From positions 496,001-560,000 of the forward strand of contig JALRME010000026.1 in the NCBI GenBank assembly GCA_026120035.1: 64,000 bases of DNA, read 5' to 3'. The position numbers and the translations under genes are program-made. Origin of the DNA: Coleophoma eucalyptorum (Eukaryota > Ascomycota > Leotiomycetes > Helotiales > Dermateaceae). The first letter of the stretch is position 1, and the number at the start of each line of letters is the position of its first letter. Under the pieces are notes generated by a model that did no database searches, was not told where the DNA came from, and saw only the letters and a program-made list of their open reading frames with translations. Shown piece by piece: positions 1 through 9,600 of this stretch.

Positions 1-94
1 GGCACAACAGTCAAAGAAATAGCTATATCCTTCTATGCCCCTCCTCTCCAAACACCCCATTCGCGCCTTATTCACTCGCCACCCCTTCCGACCC

Positions 95-1297
95 ATGGCG
101 ACCAACAAAGCTTCCCTGAGCCACTTAGAGAGAACGGCGCAGGAGCCACGTGATGATGTTCATTTCTACCTCTCCTCACCCTGTGTCGTAGGCTGGAACG
201 GAGACTGACTGAATCCTCGGGTATATATAGTTGCTGTATAATGTCAGGGTCAAGAATATCGAGCAGGTCAACGCTCGGGTGAGGCTGCTGGAGCTTGTTA
301 GTGAGGAGGGGAAGCCAGTTATCAAGGTATGTATCTATGTATGTATGCACTTTGGTGATGGGGGAGATTTGATTCAGTCCTCTTGTATCACTCGCATTGC
401 CAATTTCAAAAACAAAAACAAAAAGAAAATCCCCTTTTCATAAAACCCCGAGATAGCTTTCGGATCCAAATCCCAACTCTCGCAATCCCCCAATCCAGCG
501 GTCCCTCTATCACGCTCCTCCAACACAACCCAAACCCCAGCACTAACCTAAGAAATCTTCCCGCAACACAGTTCCTCCCAGGCCAATGGCTAGACGTGCA
601 CATCCCACAGCTGTCCAAGCCCGGCGGGTTCACGATCACGTCGCCGCCGACGCTGGCCGAGCCGCCCACGCGCACCATCGAGCTCGCCATCCAGGACTCG
701 CCCAGCAACCCCGCAGCGGCCTACCTCTGGCAGCCCCCCGCCGCGCTGCGTGACACGCCCCTGCAGGTCCGTGTGGGCGGCAGCTTTGTGTGGCCGCCGC
801 GCAGCTTCCACGGCGAGGGGCTCAAGAGGGTGGTCTTCGTCGCGGGCGGCGTGGGCGTGAACCCGTTGATGGCTATGCTGAGTCGGATTTGCGAGGAGAG
901 GCTTGCGAGCGATCATGCTCCCGTGCCTGCGGCAGTTGAGGTGAGGGTTTTGTATTCAGTGAAAGACGCGCGGCGGCCGGTCCCGGTAGGGGAGGTCTTG
1001 TTCTTGGAGCGGTTGTTGCGTATGCGTGGCGTTCTGGGTGAGGAGTTCTTGAGGTTGTTTGTTACGGGGGGGTTGGTGAGTGGTGATGAGGTTCCTGGCG
1101 GGGAGGATGGACTGCAGTTTGTGGAGAGGAGGATTAGTATGGATGATGTCATGCTGGCTCTTGGGGATGAGGAGGAGAGGAAGAATACGGTCTGTTATAT
1201 CTGTGGTATACCGACTATGACGGATGAGCTGGTGGATGCTGTGCAGAAAGTTGAGGGGATGGATCCAAGGCATGTCTTCTTCGAGAAGTGGTGGTGA
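95..1297 (+). CDS. OXNAD1-like oxidoreductase (ferredoxin-reductase fold)
   Basis: Predicted exons 95-157, 231-326 and 572-1297 give about 294 residues. A flavodoxin/ferredoxin-NADP reductase-type protein resembling OXNAD1 (oxidoreductase NAD-binding domain containing 1), which should move electrons between a flavin and NAD(P)H. Seen: the FAD-domain stretch FLPGQWLDV and GGFTITSP, the NAD-binding loop VVFVAGGVGVNPLMAML near residue 140, and the terminal CGIPTMTDEL and FFEKWW typical of reductase C-termini. Exons 2 and 3 join in phase 0 to give PVIK-FLPGQWLDV, as expected for the family. The first donor (GTTCAT at 158) is weak. The second intron (245 nt) is long and its last part, from about 450, stays open in frame, so a longer third exon is possible. 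The stretch 600-900 is much richer in G+C than its surroundings. Cellular location is not clear; family members in animals are mitochondrial. Confidence 0.8.
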
Positions 1298-1357
1298 GCA
1301 GTCCAGGATCCACGAGGAAACAATACCACAAAGCCGCTGCTTAAGAATCATTCTCAT

Positions 1358-2228
1358 TCAAGTATCGCTCGACTTCTCTACATTCTCCCTCCGATCCAGG
1401 ATCTGATCCACAATTCCCATCTCCAAAGCCTCCTGAGCACTCAAGAATTTGTCCCTCTCCATCATCCTCTCAATCTCATCCAACGTATGCGCCTTGGTCA
1501 GATGCCTCTTGTAGATCTCATTCAGCTCCTTCCGCACCCTTAGGATCTCGGTGGCATGGATAGCGATGTCCGATGCCTGGCCCGAATAGCCTCCAGATGG
1601 TTGATGGATCATGATCGAGCTATGCGGTAAGCAGAATCGCTTGCCTGGCTCTCCACCACAAAGGAGCAGCGACCCCATTGATGCCGCTTGTCCCACGCAG
1701 ACCGTTGACACAGGTGATTTTATGTAGGTCATCGTATCGTAGATGGCGAGCCCGGCCGTCACTGATCCGCCGGGGGAATTGATATACAGAGTTATGGCCT
1801 TTTCTGGTGCGTCGGACTCGAGCCAGAGGAGTTGTGCCACGATGGCGGCGGAGAGACTCTCATTGACTTCGCCATTCAGACATACAATGCGTTCCTGGGG
1901 GTTGGTAAGCAACGGGTGCATCTGAGGATGTTTGGCAGTGACAGACCTGTAGCAGTTTTGAAAAGATATCGGCTTAATCTCTACGTTAGCTTGTCTGGTT
2001 GGTTCGAGTTTGTGTGTAGGACATACATGTGCGCCAGCCTCCTCCCTAGATAATTAGCACTCTATGACATTCGTACATCTCCGATCTAGGACTTACTATT
2101 GACTCTGTGATATACGGCACTGGTGTCCAAGATCTGGGTTCTGATCTCGGTGGTAATGAAGAGAAAGACCTTAAGCCGGATCGCAGAGCACTATGCGCCG
2201 GTGCGCGAAGCATTCGTATTGAAAACAT
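1358..2228 (-). CDS. clpP: Mitochondrial ATP-dependent Clp protease proteolytic subunit
   Basis: Predicted exons, in transcript order, 2228-2097, 2045-2027, 1972-1947 and 1894-1358 give 237 residues. ClpP is the serine-peptidase barrel that degrades proteins unfolded by ClpX in the mitochondrial matrix. Seen: an Arg/Ser-rich N-terminus without acidic residues (presequence), PYITESI, then GGGWRT and SDIFSKLLQ supplied by two tiny exons of 19 and 26 nt, then [10 protein letters not shown]. The nucleophile Ser lies in GQAASMGS, the catalytic His in MIHQPSGG, and the Asp in MERDKF. All four junctions keep frame and rebuild the family sequence exactly where it is conserved. Without the microexons the conserved N-terminal handle would be missing. 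Baker's yeast lacks ClpP while filamentous fungi keep it. The gene starts head-to-head with the gene at 2419, 190 bp away. Confidence 0.93.
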
Positions 2229-2418
2229 CTTGCAAGTTCTGTTGTGATGAACTTGTTACCAGTCCTTCCTCTCCGAGCTCTTTCTCATGAAGTTGGGGAG
2301 ACGCGCCAGGAACGGGAAGCGAGTTTCGCGATCGCGTGTAGCTTTTTCCGGGTTCAAGAAGTTGCAACGCCCATTTCAATTCGGTTTATGAGCATTGACA
2401 CAAAGCTCTGTATGTGGC
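2229..2418. promoter_or_regulatory. Short bidirectional intergenic region clpP / 2419 gene
   Basis: Only 190 bp separate the divergent start codons of clpP and the next gene, so their promoters must overlap and both 5' leaders must be short. I recognise no TATA box or defined factor site. Both products look mitochondrial, which would fit joint control, but that is inference. Confidence 0.5.
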
Positions 2419-3709
2419 ATGACATGCATTTTCCTTCGAGGTAGAGGGCGGACAGCTTCGCGCTTCAACAGCTCGGTCAGAAGATATGTGAAGCCCGCGG
2501 GAAATACTTTACAGCGGGATGGTGCTTCCACATTCCCAGCTGGCATTGAGCAAGCTGCTTCCGAAGCAGACAGCTCGGAAACCTCTCAGGTTGGACAGGC
2601 CTGCCAGGTGAAGCCGTATAAACAGCGACCTCTGCCGTTGTCTCCATTGATGGATCCGGTCCTTATTGCAGCACGACAGAAATGGACATTGCCAAAAGCA
2701 CCACCAAGCAAAACACCTACTGCTTTCCAGAAGCAGCTGGCTAAGAATCCTTATGGTTAGCTTATGTTACTTCGACTCTACAATCAAGTATGCTGATATA
2801 TGTATCTCTTCAGCTCAAGCCTTAGCAACGCCTGTTCGAAAATGTACCCTCACGAATGTCGTTCTTCCAAAGTATTTCCTCCAGGAGTTCAATATTATGG
2901 CACACCCAGAAACGCAAGACCCAGTATACGTACCTCGAAATCTTACCAGCAAGCACACAGCAGCACCCCATCAGACTCGTGGAACGGTCGATGCCATGGG
3001 AGCAGCAAGCCTAGAGGCTGAGTTGGAAAATGCGAAAACCGCTGAAGTACCAGGGGTCTTGAATGCTCGAGTAGAAGAGTCATTGAGCTCAATTGAAGAG
3101 GCAACCCAAAATTGCAAGACTCCCTCAGAAACCCAACTGCCCGAACAGAGCTCGAAAATCGGCCCTAGTGTTCACCTGCTAGGCACGCAGCTCTTACTGG
3201 GGTCAATGAAGAAGAAAGGCGGCTTTCTGTACAAAGCATCTAAGTTCGGTGGACCGCGTACTACAAGAAGCAAGGTATTGGCAAATCTTGTAGGGAAAAC
3301 TGTCTGGAGACCAGACATGGATGCTCTCGTTCTTGAATTGATGAGGCGGAGGTTGACTGAAAGTCTCCGCTATTGTGCCGGGCTCAGAAAAGGATACCTG
3401 GTACCATGTGCAGACTGGGAAGCAGCAAAGAGAAAGTCTCAAATAGGTGCTTTCTTATGGATGGGAGGAGAGGAAGGTGATAACGATAGCAGCCCATCTG
3501 AATTCGCGACTCTGGATATTGAGAGAAGCAAAGCCCATAAGATCCCGGTTCATAACCTGCCTGTTTTGCTTGGAGCTGAACTGGTCAAGGAGCTTAAAGA
3601 GGAACTTCCTCATGTCTTTGAGAATGGGATTCTCGCGCTGAAACATAAGAGGAATACTGTTGATTTGCAGTTGAAGTTGTGGAAACTGCAGGGCTTTTTG
3701 GCTGAGTAG
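2419..3709 (+). CDS. Conserved fungal protein, probably mitochondrial, function unknown
   Basis: Predicted exons 2419-2755 and 2814-3709 give 410 residues. The intron starts GTTAGC and ends TTCAG; joining it gives NPYAQALATPVRKC, which continues frame. I start at ATG 2419 because the only earlier start in this frame is TTG. The N-terminus (RGRGRTASRF, SSVRRYVK) is basic and Ser/Arg-rich without acid residues, so a mitochondrial presequence is likely. The most conserved-looking part is LPKYFLQEF followed by HPETQDPVYVPRNL, a pattern I associate with an uncharacterised fungal family. Later KKGGFLYKASKFGG and a C-terminal charged helix are visible. There are no transmembrane segments or catalytic motif that I recognise. 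Head-to-head with clpP. Function is unassigned. Confidence 0.75.
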
Positions 3710-4000
3710 TCCAGAATTTGTAGAGGAATAACACCGCTGATCAATCAATCTCAATAAGTCATGCATCGTCTATATCCACATATCTGGAATAGAGCTCCAT
3801 GAAGCAATTTTTTTCCATGGCCAATTGAATCTTCTATGAGCTCATTGAAGAGATACAGATGAAAGGTAGTACTAGCTTCATCTGACGGTCGTTTTGACTT
3901 TTAACAAGTATTTGATTCCCGAACTCTTACTATTAATGGGGCAATCCAGCCTAAAACTTATACAAATTACAATTCATAGTGCCATACTCATACTTCCCTC
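3710..4000. other. Convergent intergenic spacer
   Basis: This A+T-rich spacer lies between the stop codons of the 2419 gene and the lipase. It should hold the 3' ends of both transcripts. I see no open reading frame or structured RNA. Confidence 0.5.
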
Positions 4001-4967
4001 CTAGAGTTTCGACTCAGCAGCCTGCCTCGGCTCTTCCGTTCCACACCTTGCCAGAATCCAGTCTGCAACATCCTTATAAAACTCCTCTCGATTTGTAGCC
4101 AGATCACAATGCAACATGTGATACCAGCCATCATATAACTTCAACTGCTTATCCTGCACTTGCGTCTGCCTTGCAAACCACGCCTCGCTAGCCTCACAAC
4201 TCGTCCCCAAATCGCCAGTGCCGTGACTAATCCACATAGACTTGACGCCCTTATTCAACTTGACCCTGCCCGTATCTAACGCCTCGGCTCGATCGATCAT
4301 GTTCGCCAACTGCTGCAGGGTGCCATACCCATGCAGCAACTTGTCTTCCTCAACCGACTTGACAACTTCCGGATCCCGAGTTAGATTCTTTGCAGGCAGC
4401 GGTGAGAAGAGTTGGAATTTAGGTAGTAGACGACCTGCGAGTCTACCCATGGCAACCTTCAATCCCGGCGGTTCCTGGCCCTTGGGAAAGCGAATGAATG
4501 CACTCTCCGTCAACCAGCCCCGAATGCTAGGCATCAGATCCTCATATAGAGGGTCGGAAGCAAGTGTGAGGACCTCTCCTCCACCCATCGAGTGACCCAT
4601 CACAAAGACGGGGACTGGGGATGGCAGCTGTGCTTTGATGAAAGATACAATGTCGGACATGACCTGCGCTGTTGGGCCAGTGTTCCCGCGGTCTGCTGAC
4701 TTCTTCACTGAGCGGCCCCAGCCACGTTGATCGAAGCCGTGGACTTCGATCCCCCTCGATGCCAGTGTGGGGAATAGCTCATAGTAGCGGTTAATATGAT
4801 CGTTAAAGCCGTGGATGAAGATCAGCTTGGCTTTGGCTGGCCCTTCAGGCTGTGGATACGGTCAATTGAAGGTTCTTGACTGCTATGAAGGGTCTACTAA
4901 CCTTCCACGTCTTAGTATAGAGGGAGATATCTCCGATTTGGTGAGTTCCTTCAGTTATTTCTACCAT
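4001..4967 (-). CDS. Monoglyceride lipase-like alpha/beta hydrolase
   Basis: Predicted exons 4967-4902 and 4849-4001 give 304 residues, the usual length for monoacylglycerol lipases. The enzyme should cleave monoacylglycerols to glycerol and fatty acid in the cytosol or on lipid droplets. Seen: the oxyanion motif FIHGFNDH, FDQRGWGRS, the nucleophile elbow GHSMGGGE, the acid residue in SHGTGDLGTS and the catalytic His in DGWYHMLHCD. A cap region with a proline/leucine-rich stretch lies between the nucleophile and acid. The intron (GTTAGT to CACAG) joins YTKTWK to PEGPAKAKL in phase 0. I chose the inner Met at 4967 (MVEITEGTH) because family proteins start there; an in-frame Met at 5030 would add 21 residues. 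Head-to-head with the methyltransferase gene at 5349. Confidence 0.9.
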
Positions 4968-5348
4968 CTTGGATAGCTGCTTGTTTGCGGCTGGGTTTCG
5001 AGACAGAAACGAACGCCAAGAAGCTGTCAACTGGGAGGTTTAGGTCGTTATACGTAAGTGAGATATCAGAGTAAAGGATTCCCAGCAAGGGTGGTCAAAA
5101 GGTAGCGTTTCTTCACTCAAAATAAGTTGCCTTTTGTTCAGGATAGAATGGGAGTCGCAACCTCGGTAGCAAAGGGGCCTCAACTTAGCTGAAGACGGAT
5201 CCCTGTCACCTTCAGCCTTGAAGAGCTAAGTTTAAGCTACTACCGTACCGGACCCCACTATTCCCGACCCTACATGTGATCGTCAGGAGGCTTTGGACGG
5301 GGACCGTGTTTTTTCGCGTCTTGACTTATTGGAGAGCTGTACGAAATA
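4968..5348. promoter_or_regulatory. Bidirectional promoter region, lipase / tRNA methyltransferase
   Basis: The 381 bp between the two divergent start codons must carry both promoters. I see no clear TATA box. A CACTTTCA-free, mixed-composition sequence offers no factor site that I can name. Confidence 0.4.
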
Positions 5349-6734
5349 ATGACGAATTTGCAGCGATTTACCACAGCTGCGAGGAGATCTCTCAAGTCAA
5401 GGCCCGGTGTCTGTTGGGCTTGTGCTACTCGTTCATATACCAAATATGTGATCAAAGGTAAATCAGGGAGAATGGAAGTCTTTCTCCGGCGCATTTACTG
5501 ACTGTGATCAGAGAATGATGTCGTTTTGCTGAAGAAGAACACTAGCGACGATAGGATTGAGCCAATCCTCTCAAAACCCCTCAAGCATGGAGCGAATGTC
5601 AAGACTCCGGTCGGATCGATACCCGCAAACGAGATTATAGGAAAGAGCTGGCGCGATGTGGTTGTGAAGAGCAAGGGAAAGAAGGAAACTGCGTATCGCA
5701 TCCTACAACCTACAATGGGCAACTTTGTCGAATTGTTCCCGCGGATTGTAACACCAGTAAGACCCCAACTACCTCGGCGCGGATGGCTTTCTAATTGCTG
5801 GACTTGGCAGATTTATCCTCGAGATGCGAATTTAATTGTTTCCTTGCTCGACTTACATCCTACCGCCCCTAACGAAGCAAATAAAGACGATCGACTCGAG
5901 ATTTTCGAAGCTGGTACTGGTCATGGTGGCTTGACTCTTCACTTGGCTAGAGCAATACACGCGGCGAACACGGCAGCCCCGCCAATACCCTCCAAGAAAC
6001 CTGTTGAGCCCGTAACACCACCGGTCACCGGGAACGACATTGATGCCGTGTCTCCACCCACGAGTATAGAAGGGATAGAGGCTGAGCAAGCAGATGCGAC
6101 AGAAGAGACATACAATAATTGGCTGCATAAGAGACGAGCTGTCATTCACACCCTCGATGCTGCGGAAGCTCATTCCTCGCATGCGCAACGGGTTATACGG
6201 AACTTTCGCGACGGTATATATTTTCCACATGTTGATTTCCATGTTGGAGGTATCCCGGAATATCTAACGAGTAGATTGGCGGACACTAAGGAACCATTTC
6301 TCGAACATGCTATTTTGGACCTTCCTGGAATACAGAATTATCTAGAGATTGTAGGGCAGGCTCTCAAACCTAATGGGATCTTAATCACATTTTGCCCTAG
6401 TGTAACACAGGTGTTGAGCTGCGTACACGAAGTCAAGGACAATAAATTACCGTTCTTGCTGGAGAAAGTGTTGGAAACAGGCATTTCTGCAGGTGTCGGT
6501 GGAAGAGAATGGGACGTGAGGACGGTAAGACCCAGGGCCCTGGTAAAAGCGGAGACAGCGGCTCGTGAGCAGGTTGGCGATGCGGAAGAGTTCGTAGATA
6601 GGGTTGATGAGGAGGATAGTCATCAAGAACCAGCGACCGAGTCCTCTCGAGGCTGGGAAGCAGTTTGTAGACCTAAGGTGGCAGCGAAAGTCACCGGAGG
6701 TGGTTTCGTAGGGGTGTGGCGAAGGATGGAGTGA
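5349..6734 (+). CDS. Trm61-like SAM-dependent tRNA (adenine-N1) methyltransferase, mitochondrial
   Basis: Predicted exons 5349-5457, 5512-5756 and 5811-6734 give 425 residues. The protein resembles the Gcd14/Trm61 family that makes m1A in tRNA; the presequence suggests a mitochondrial form comparable to TRMT61B. Seen: an N-terminus rich in Arg, Thr and Ser, ENDVVLLKKN, FVELFPRIVTP joined to IYPRDANLIVSLL, and SAM motif I FEAGTGHGGLTLHLARAI. A low-complexity Pro/Thr/Glu insert follows (around 5960-6110), then a Rossmann strand HAILDLPG and FCPSVTQVL. The second intron (5757-5810, 54 nt) has no stop codon and is a multiple of three, so intron retention would still give an open frame. Without removing it the family motif RIVTP-IYPRD is broken by 18 residues. 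Substrate is inferred from family. Confidence 0.82.
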
Positions 6735-7146
6735 GGGCCGAATTATGGCATTAGGATATACAGCAACGTCCAAATGAAAGCCATCTGGGCTTGGAATTGC
6801 ATCGCACTTTTGCATTTCCCAATCAGGAATAGCGTGATGTGGATTCTGGGGTAGAAGGGAGCGAGAGCAGGGCTATGGACCCATCGAGCCTCGTATGCGA
6901 CAGCTTTCGCTTTCGCTTTCACGATCGCGTCCTCCCTCTTTCCCGTGGTCCTCCTGCACACAACACTTATGACCCGACGACAATCTGCTGTGTACCTGAT
7001 GACTTGTTGATACCTCACGCAGGGCTCGAATGGAAATCCTTCGGCCAGTAATCACTAGCGTAATCAAGCTGCCATCTCTCTCTTTTTTAGCTGGAAGTCG
7101 ACGGAGAGAGCTGTGAGAGGCATTTGAGCTCTGTCGATAAGCTGAG
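6735..7146. other. Tandem intergenic region upstream of dcr2-like gene
   Basis: 412 bp between the methyltransferase stop and the phosphatase start. It should contain the terminator of the first gene and promoter of the second. Several short overlapping frames have no coding character. Nothing else was recognised. Confidence 0.4.
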
Positions 7147-8955
7147 ATGACGAGAAGAATTGTATGTCTGCAACAATCTTCTTTCTGGCCATCTCCATCT
7201 TCGCCATTGCTGTGAGGCTAATGCAATAGCAACTCTATAGGTTCGGACAGCTAGCCAGCTTGGCGCTCTTACCATCTTTACTTTCCTAGTCGTCTTCTTC
7301 CTCGACAATCAATTCCGCGTGCTCCCTTCCGCCATTCATACATACCTTCCGGCACATCATCCTGGTCTCGCAATCACCGATATCACAATCACAAAATGCT
7401 CTAAGGTCAACGTGTTTAGCAGCTGCAAGCTTGATCCCGATGTCTGGCAGCGTGTTGAGAAAGATTTGTACCTGGGCAGTGGATGGGTATCGTCTGCCTA
7501 TCTTCACGTCAAGAGGAAGGAGGAGAAGGATTTGACTCCCGATGACAAAGTCGTTGTAGATGTCACGGTGGGGAGACTGGACCCTTCGACTGGGGAGAAG
7601 GGGATGGAGGGTGTGAAGTGGGTGTCGAGACCTGCTGGATTGTGGTTGAAACGATCTGCAAAACGCCATGCCAGCGACTCGAACAGTGCTGTCACTGCCG
7701 TTGATGTTTTGTTTGGTGCAGATGCAGTGGATCCGAGAGATGGCTGGCAGATGACTGGCACACCGCTACTGATGGAAACTTCTGGTGAGGTTCTGGAAGC
7801 ACGACTGAGTATACGAAGAGGGCATCCTGTACCTCCCACGAAGCCTCAACCAAGGATTGGCGAAAATGGGAAATTCAAGATCATGCAGGCGGCTGACTTG
7901 CATTTGAGTACTGGGACTGGTCATTGCAGAGATGCAATGCCTGCAGATGGCTCTCCGTGTGAAGCTGACACCAGGACCTTGGATTTTATGGGACGACTTC
8001 TTGATGAGGAAAAGCCGGACATGGTGGTTCTTAGTGGAGACCAAGTTAATGGAGATACTGCTCCTGATGCACAAAGCGTATGTCTGCATTTCCTATATGT
8101 AATTTCTACTAACAATGCGGTAGGCAATTTTCAAGTTTGCGGAACTGCTCATCAAACGCAAGATTCCATTTGCAACGATCTTCGGAAATCATGATGACGA
8201 GGGCTCTTCTCCACGAGCAGATCAAATGGCCTTAATTGAGTCCTTGCCATACTCTCTGTCACGCGCAGGTCCCGAACTTATCGACGGCGTTGGAAATTAC
8301 TATGTCGAGGTTCTTGCACGGGGCAACTCCAAACACTCCGCGCTAACAGTTTATCTCCTTGATACACATGCCTACTCACCAGACGAGCGAAATTTCAAAG
8401 GCTATGACTGGCTCAAGAAGAACCAGATCGATTGGTTCAAAGAGACTGCCGAGGGCTTGAAGAAAGCTCACAAGGAGTACACGCATGTTCATATGGATTT
8501 GGCATTTATTCATATTCCGCTTCCCGAGTTTAGGGATGAGAGTAATTATTATAAGGGTGCCTGGAGAGAGGGTGTGACAGCTCCTGGGTTTAATTCAGGA
8601 TTCCGGGATGCGTTGGTGGAAAAAGGAGTTCTCCTTGTGAGCGCGGGCCAGTAAGTTAAACGATCAGATATTATATCACTATACTGACTCGCACTTTAGC
8701 GACCACGCAAACGAATACTGTGCACTGTCACGCAACGAGAAAGCCGATCCAGCTCTCTGGATGTGCTACGCTGGTGGCGCCGGCTTCGGCGGGTATGGAG
8801 GCTATGGAGGTTACCATCGCCGCATTCGCTTCTTCGACATCGATATGAACGAAGCAAGAATCAAGACCTATAAGAGACTTGAATATGGTGATCTTGCAGC
8901 ACGTATTGACGAGCAGATCATTGTTGATGGAGGCAGAGTTGTGCATAACGAATGA
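7147..8955 (+). CDS. dcr2: Dcr2-like calcineurin-type metallophosphatase
   Basis: Predicted exons 7147-7161, 7241-8077, 8124-8650 and 8700-8955 give 544 residues. Dcr2 family phosphatases act in the secretory pathway; yeast Dcr2 dephosphorylates Ire1 and promotes cell-cycle start. Seen: MTRRIVRTASQ followed by one hydrophobic anchor (LTIFTFLVVFF, residues about 15-26), then a luminal-type N-domain. The metallophosphoesterase motifs follow in order: KIMQAADLHLS, VVLSGDQVNG, IFGNHDDEG, FIHIPLPE and SAGHDHANEYC. The first coding exon is only 15 nt, yet it is needed for the anchor's N-terminus. The last intron splits a His codon of the metal-binding GHDH motif. A Gly/Tyr-rich loop (GGYGGYGGYHRR) precedes the C-terminus. 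All three splice joins are in phase. Confidence 0.93.
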
Positions 8956-9600
8956 TCGACGGTCAGAGGTACATGATAGGTTGATATGCATTGCATGGTG
9001 TTGTAGGCGTCGAGACTGGAGAAAAGCGGTCAAGTCTTGGATTTTCCTTGCCGTTTTAATTATGCATGCTGTATATTCTCCTTTGAGAATATATCGAAGC
9101 TTAACGATACCACTTTTTATTCCTCTCCGAACACTCTTCTCCTTCTGCTTGCCGTGGCTGTTACTCGGTGTCAAACCAAGCATAATCGAGTATCTATACC
9201 AACGGTGGTAAATCTTTGCCTCGGTCGTATGGTATATTGCTCTGCCGAAGCTTGCTCCTCGTATTTAGTCAAAAAAAAAGTATAAGAAAAGATCTCATTG
9301 GATGTCTGAATTTCATGCATTATATTCATTAATTGTCCAGCTCGTCGTATCTACATATTGTCAATCCTAATTAGTCTTGGGTCTATCTAATTACAGATTA
9401 TTATGTGTGCCCAGGTATTCTAGGAAAAATCGTGACCTATTCAAAGCGTTTCCGTGGAGGCGTCATGATCTGCAAAACGCAGATGTCAACCAAATCAACA
9501 ATGCACGCTCCGTTCCATCGAAGGTATAGATAGTTGACCTTCAGGAACCAAAAATTGCTACGAAATGTCTCTCCAAATGCCAAAGATAGTCACCTTATTC
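8956..9600. other. Convergent A+T-rich spacer
   Basis: 645 bp between two convergent stop codons. It is A+T-rich with an A9 run near 9270, consistent with 3' UTRs and polyadenylation sites. Short open frames here show no family resemblance. Confidence 0.4.

Noticed and set aside
1922..2053. Plus-strand frames opposite clpP introns
   Set aside because: They overlap the four-exon clpP model, whose joins restore conserved sequence.
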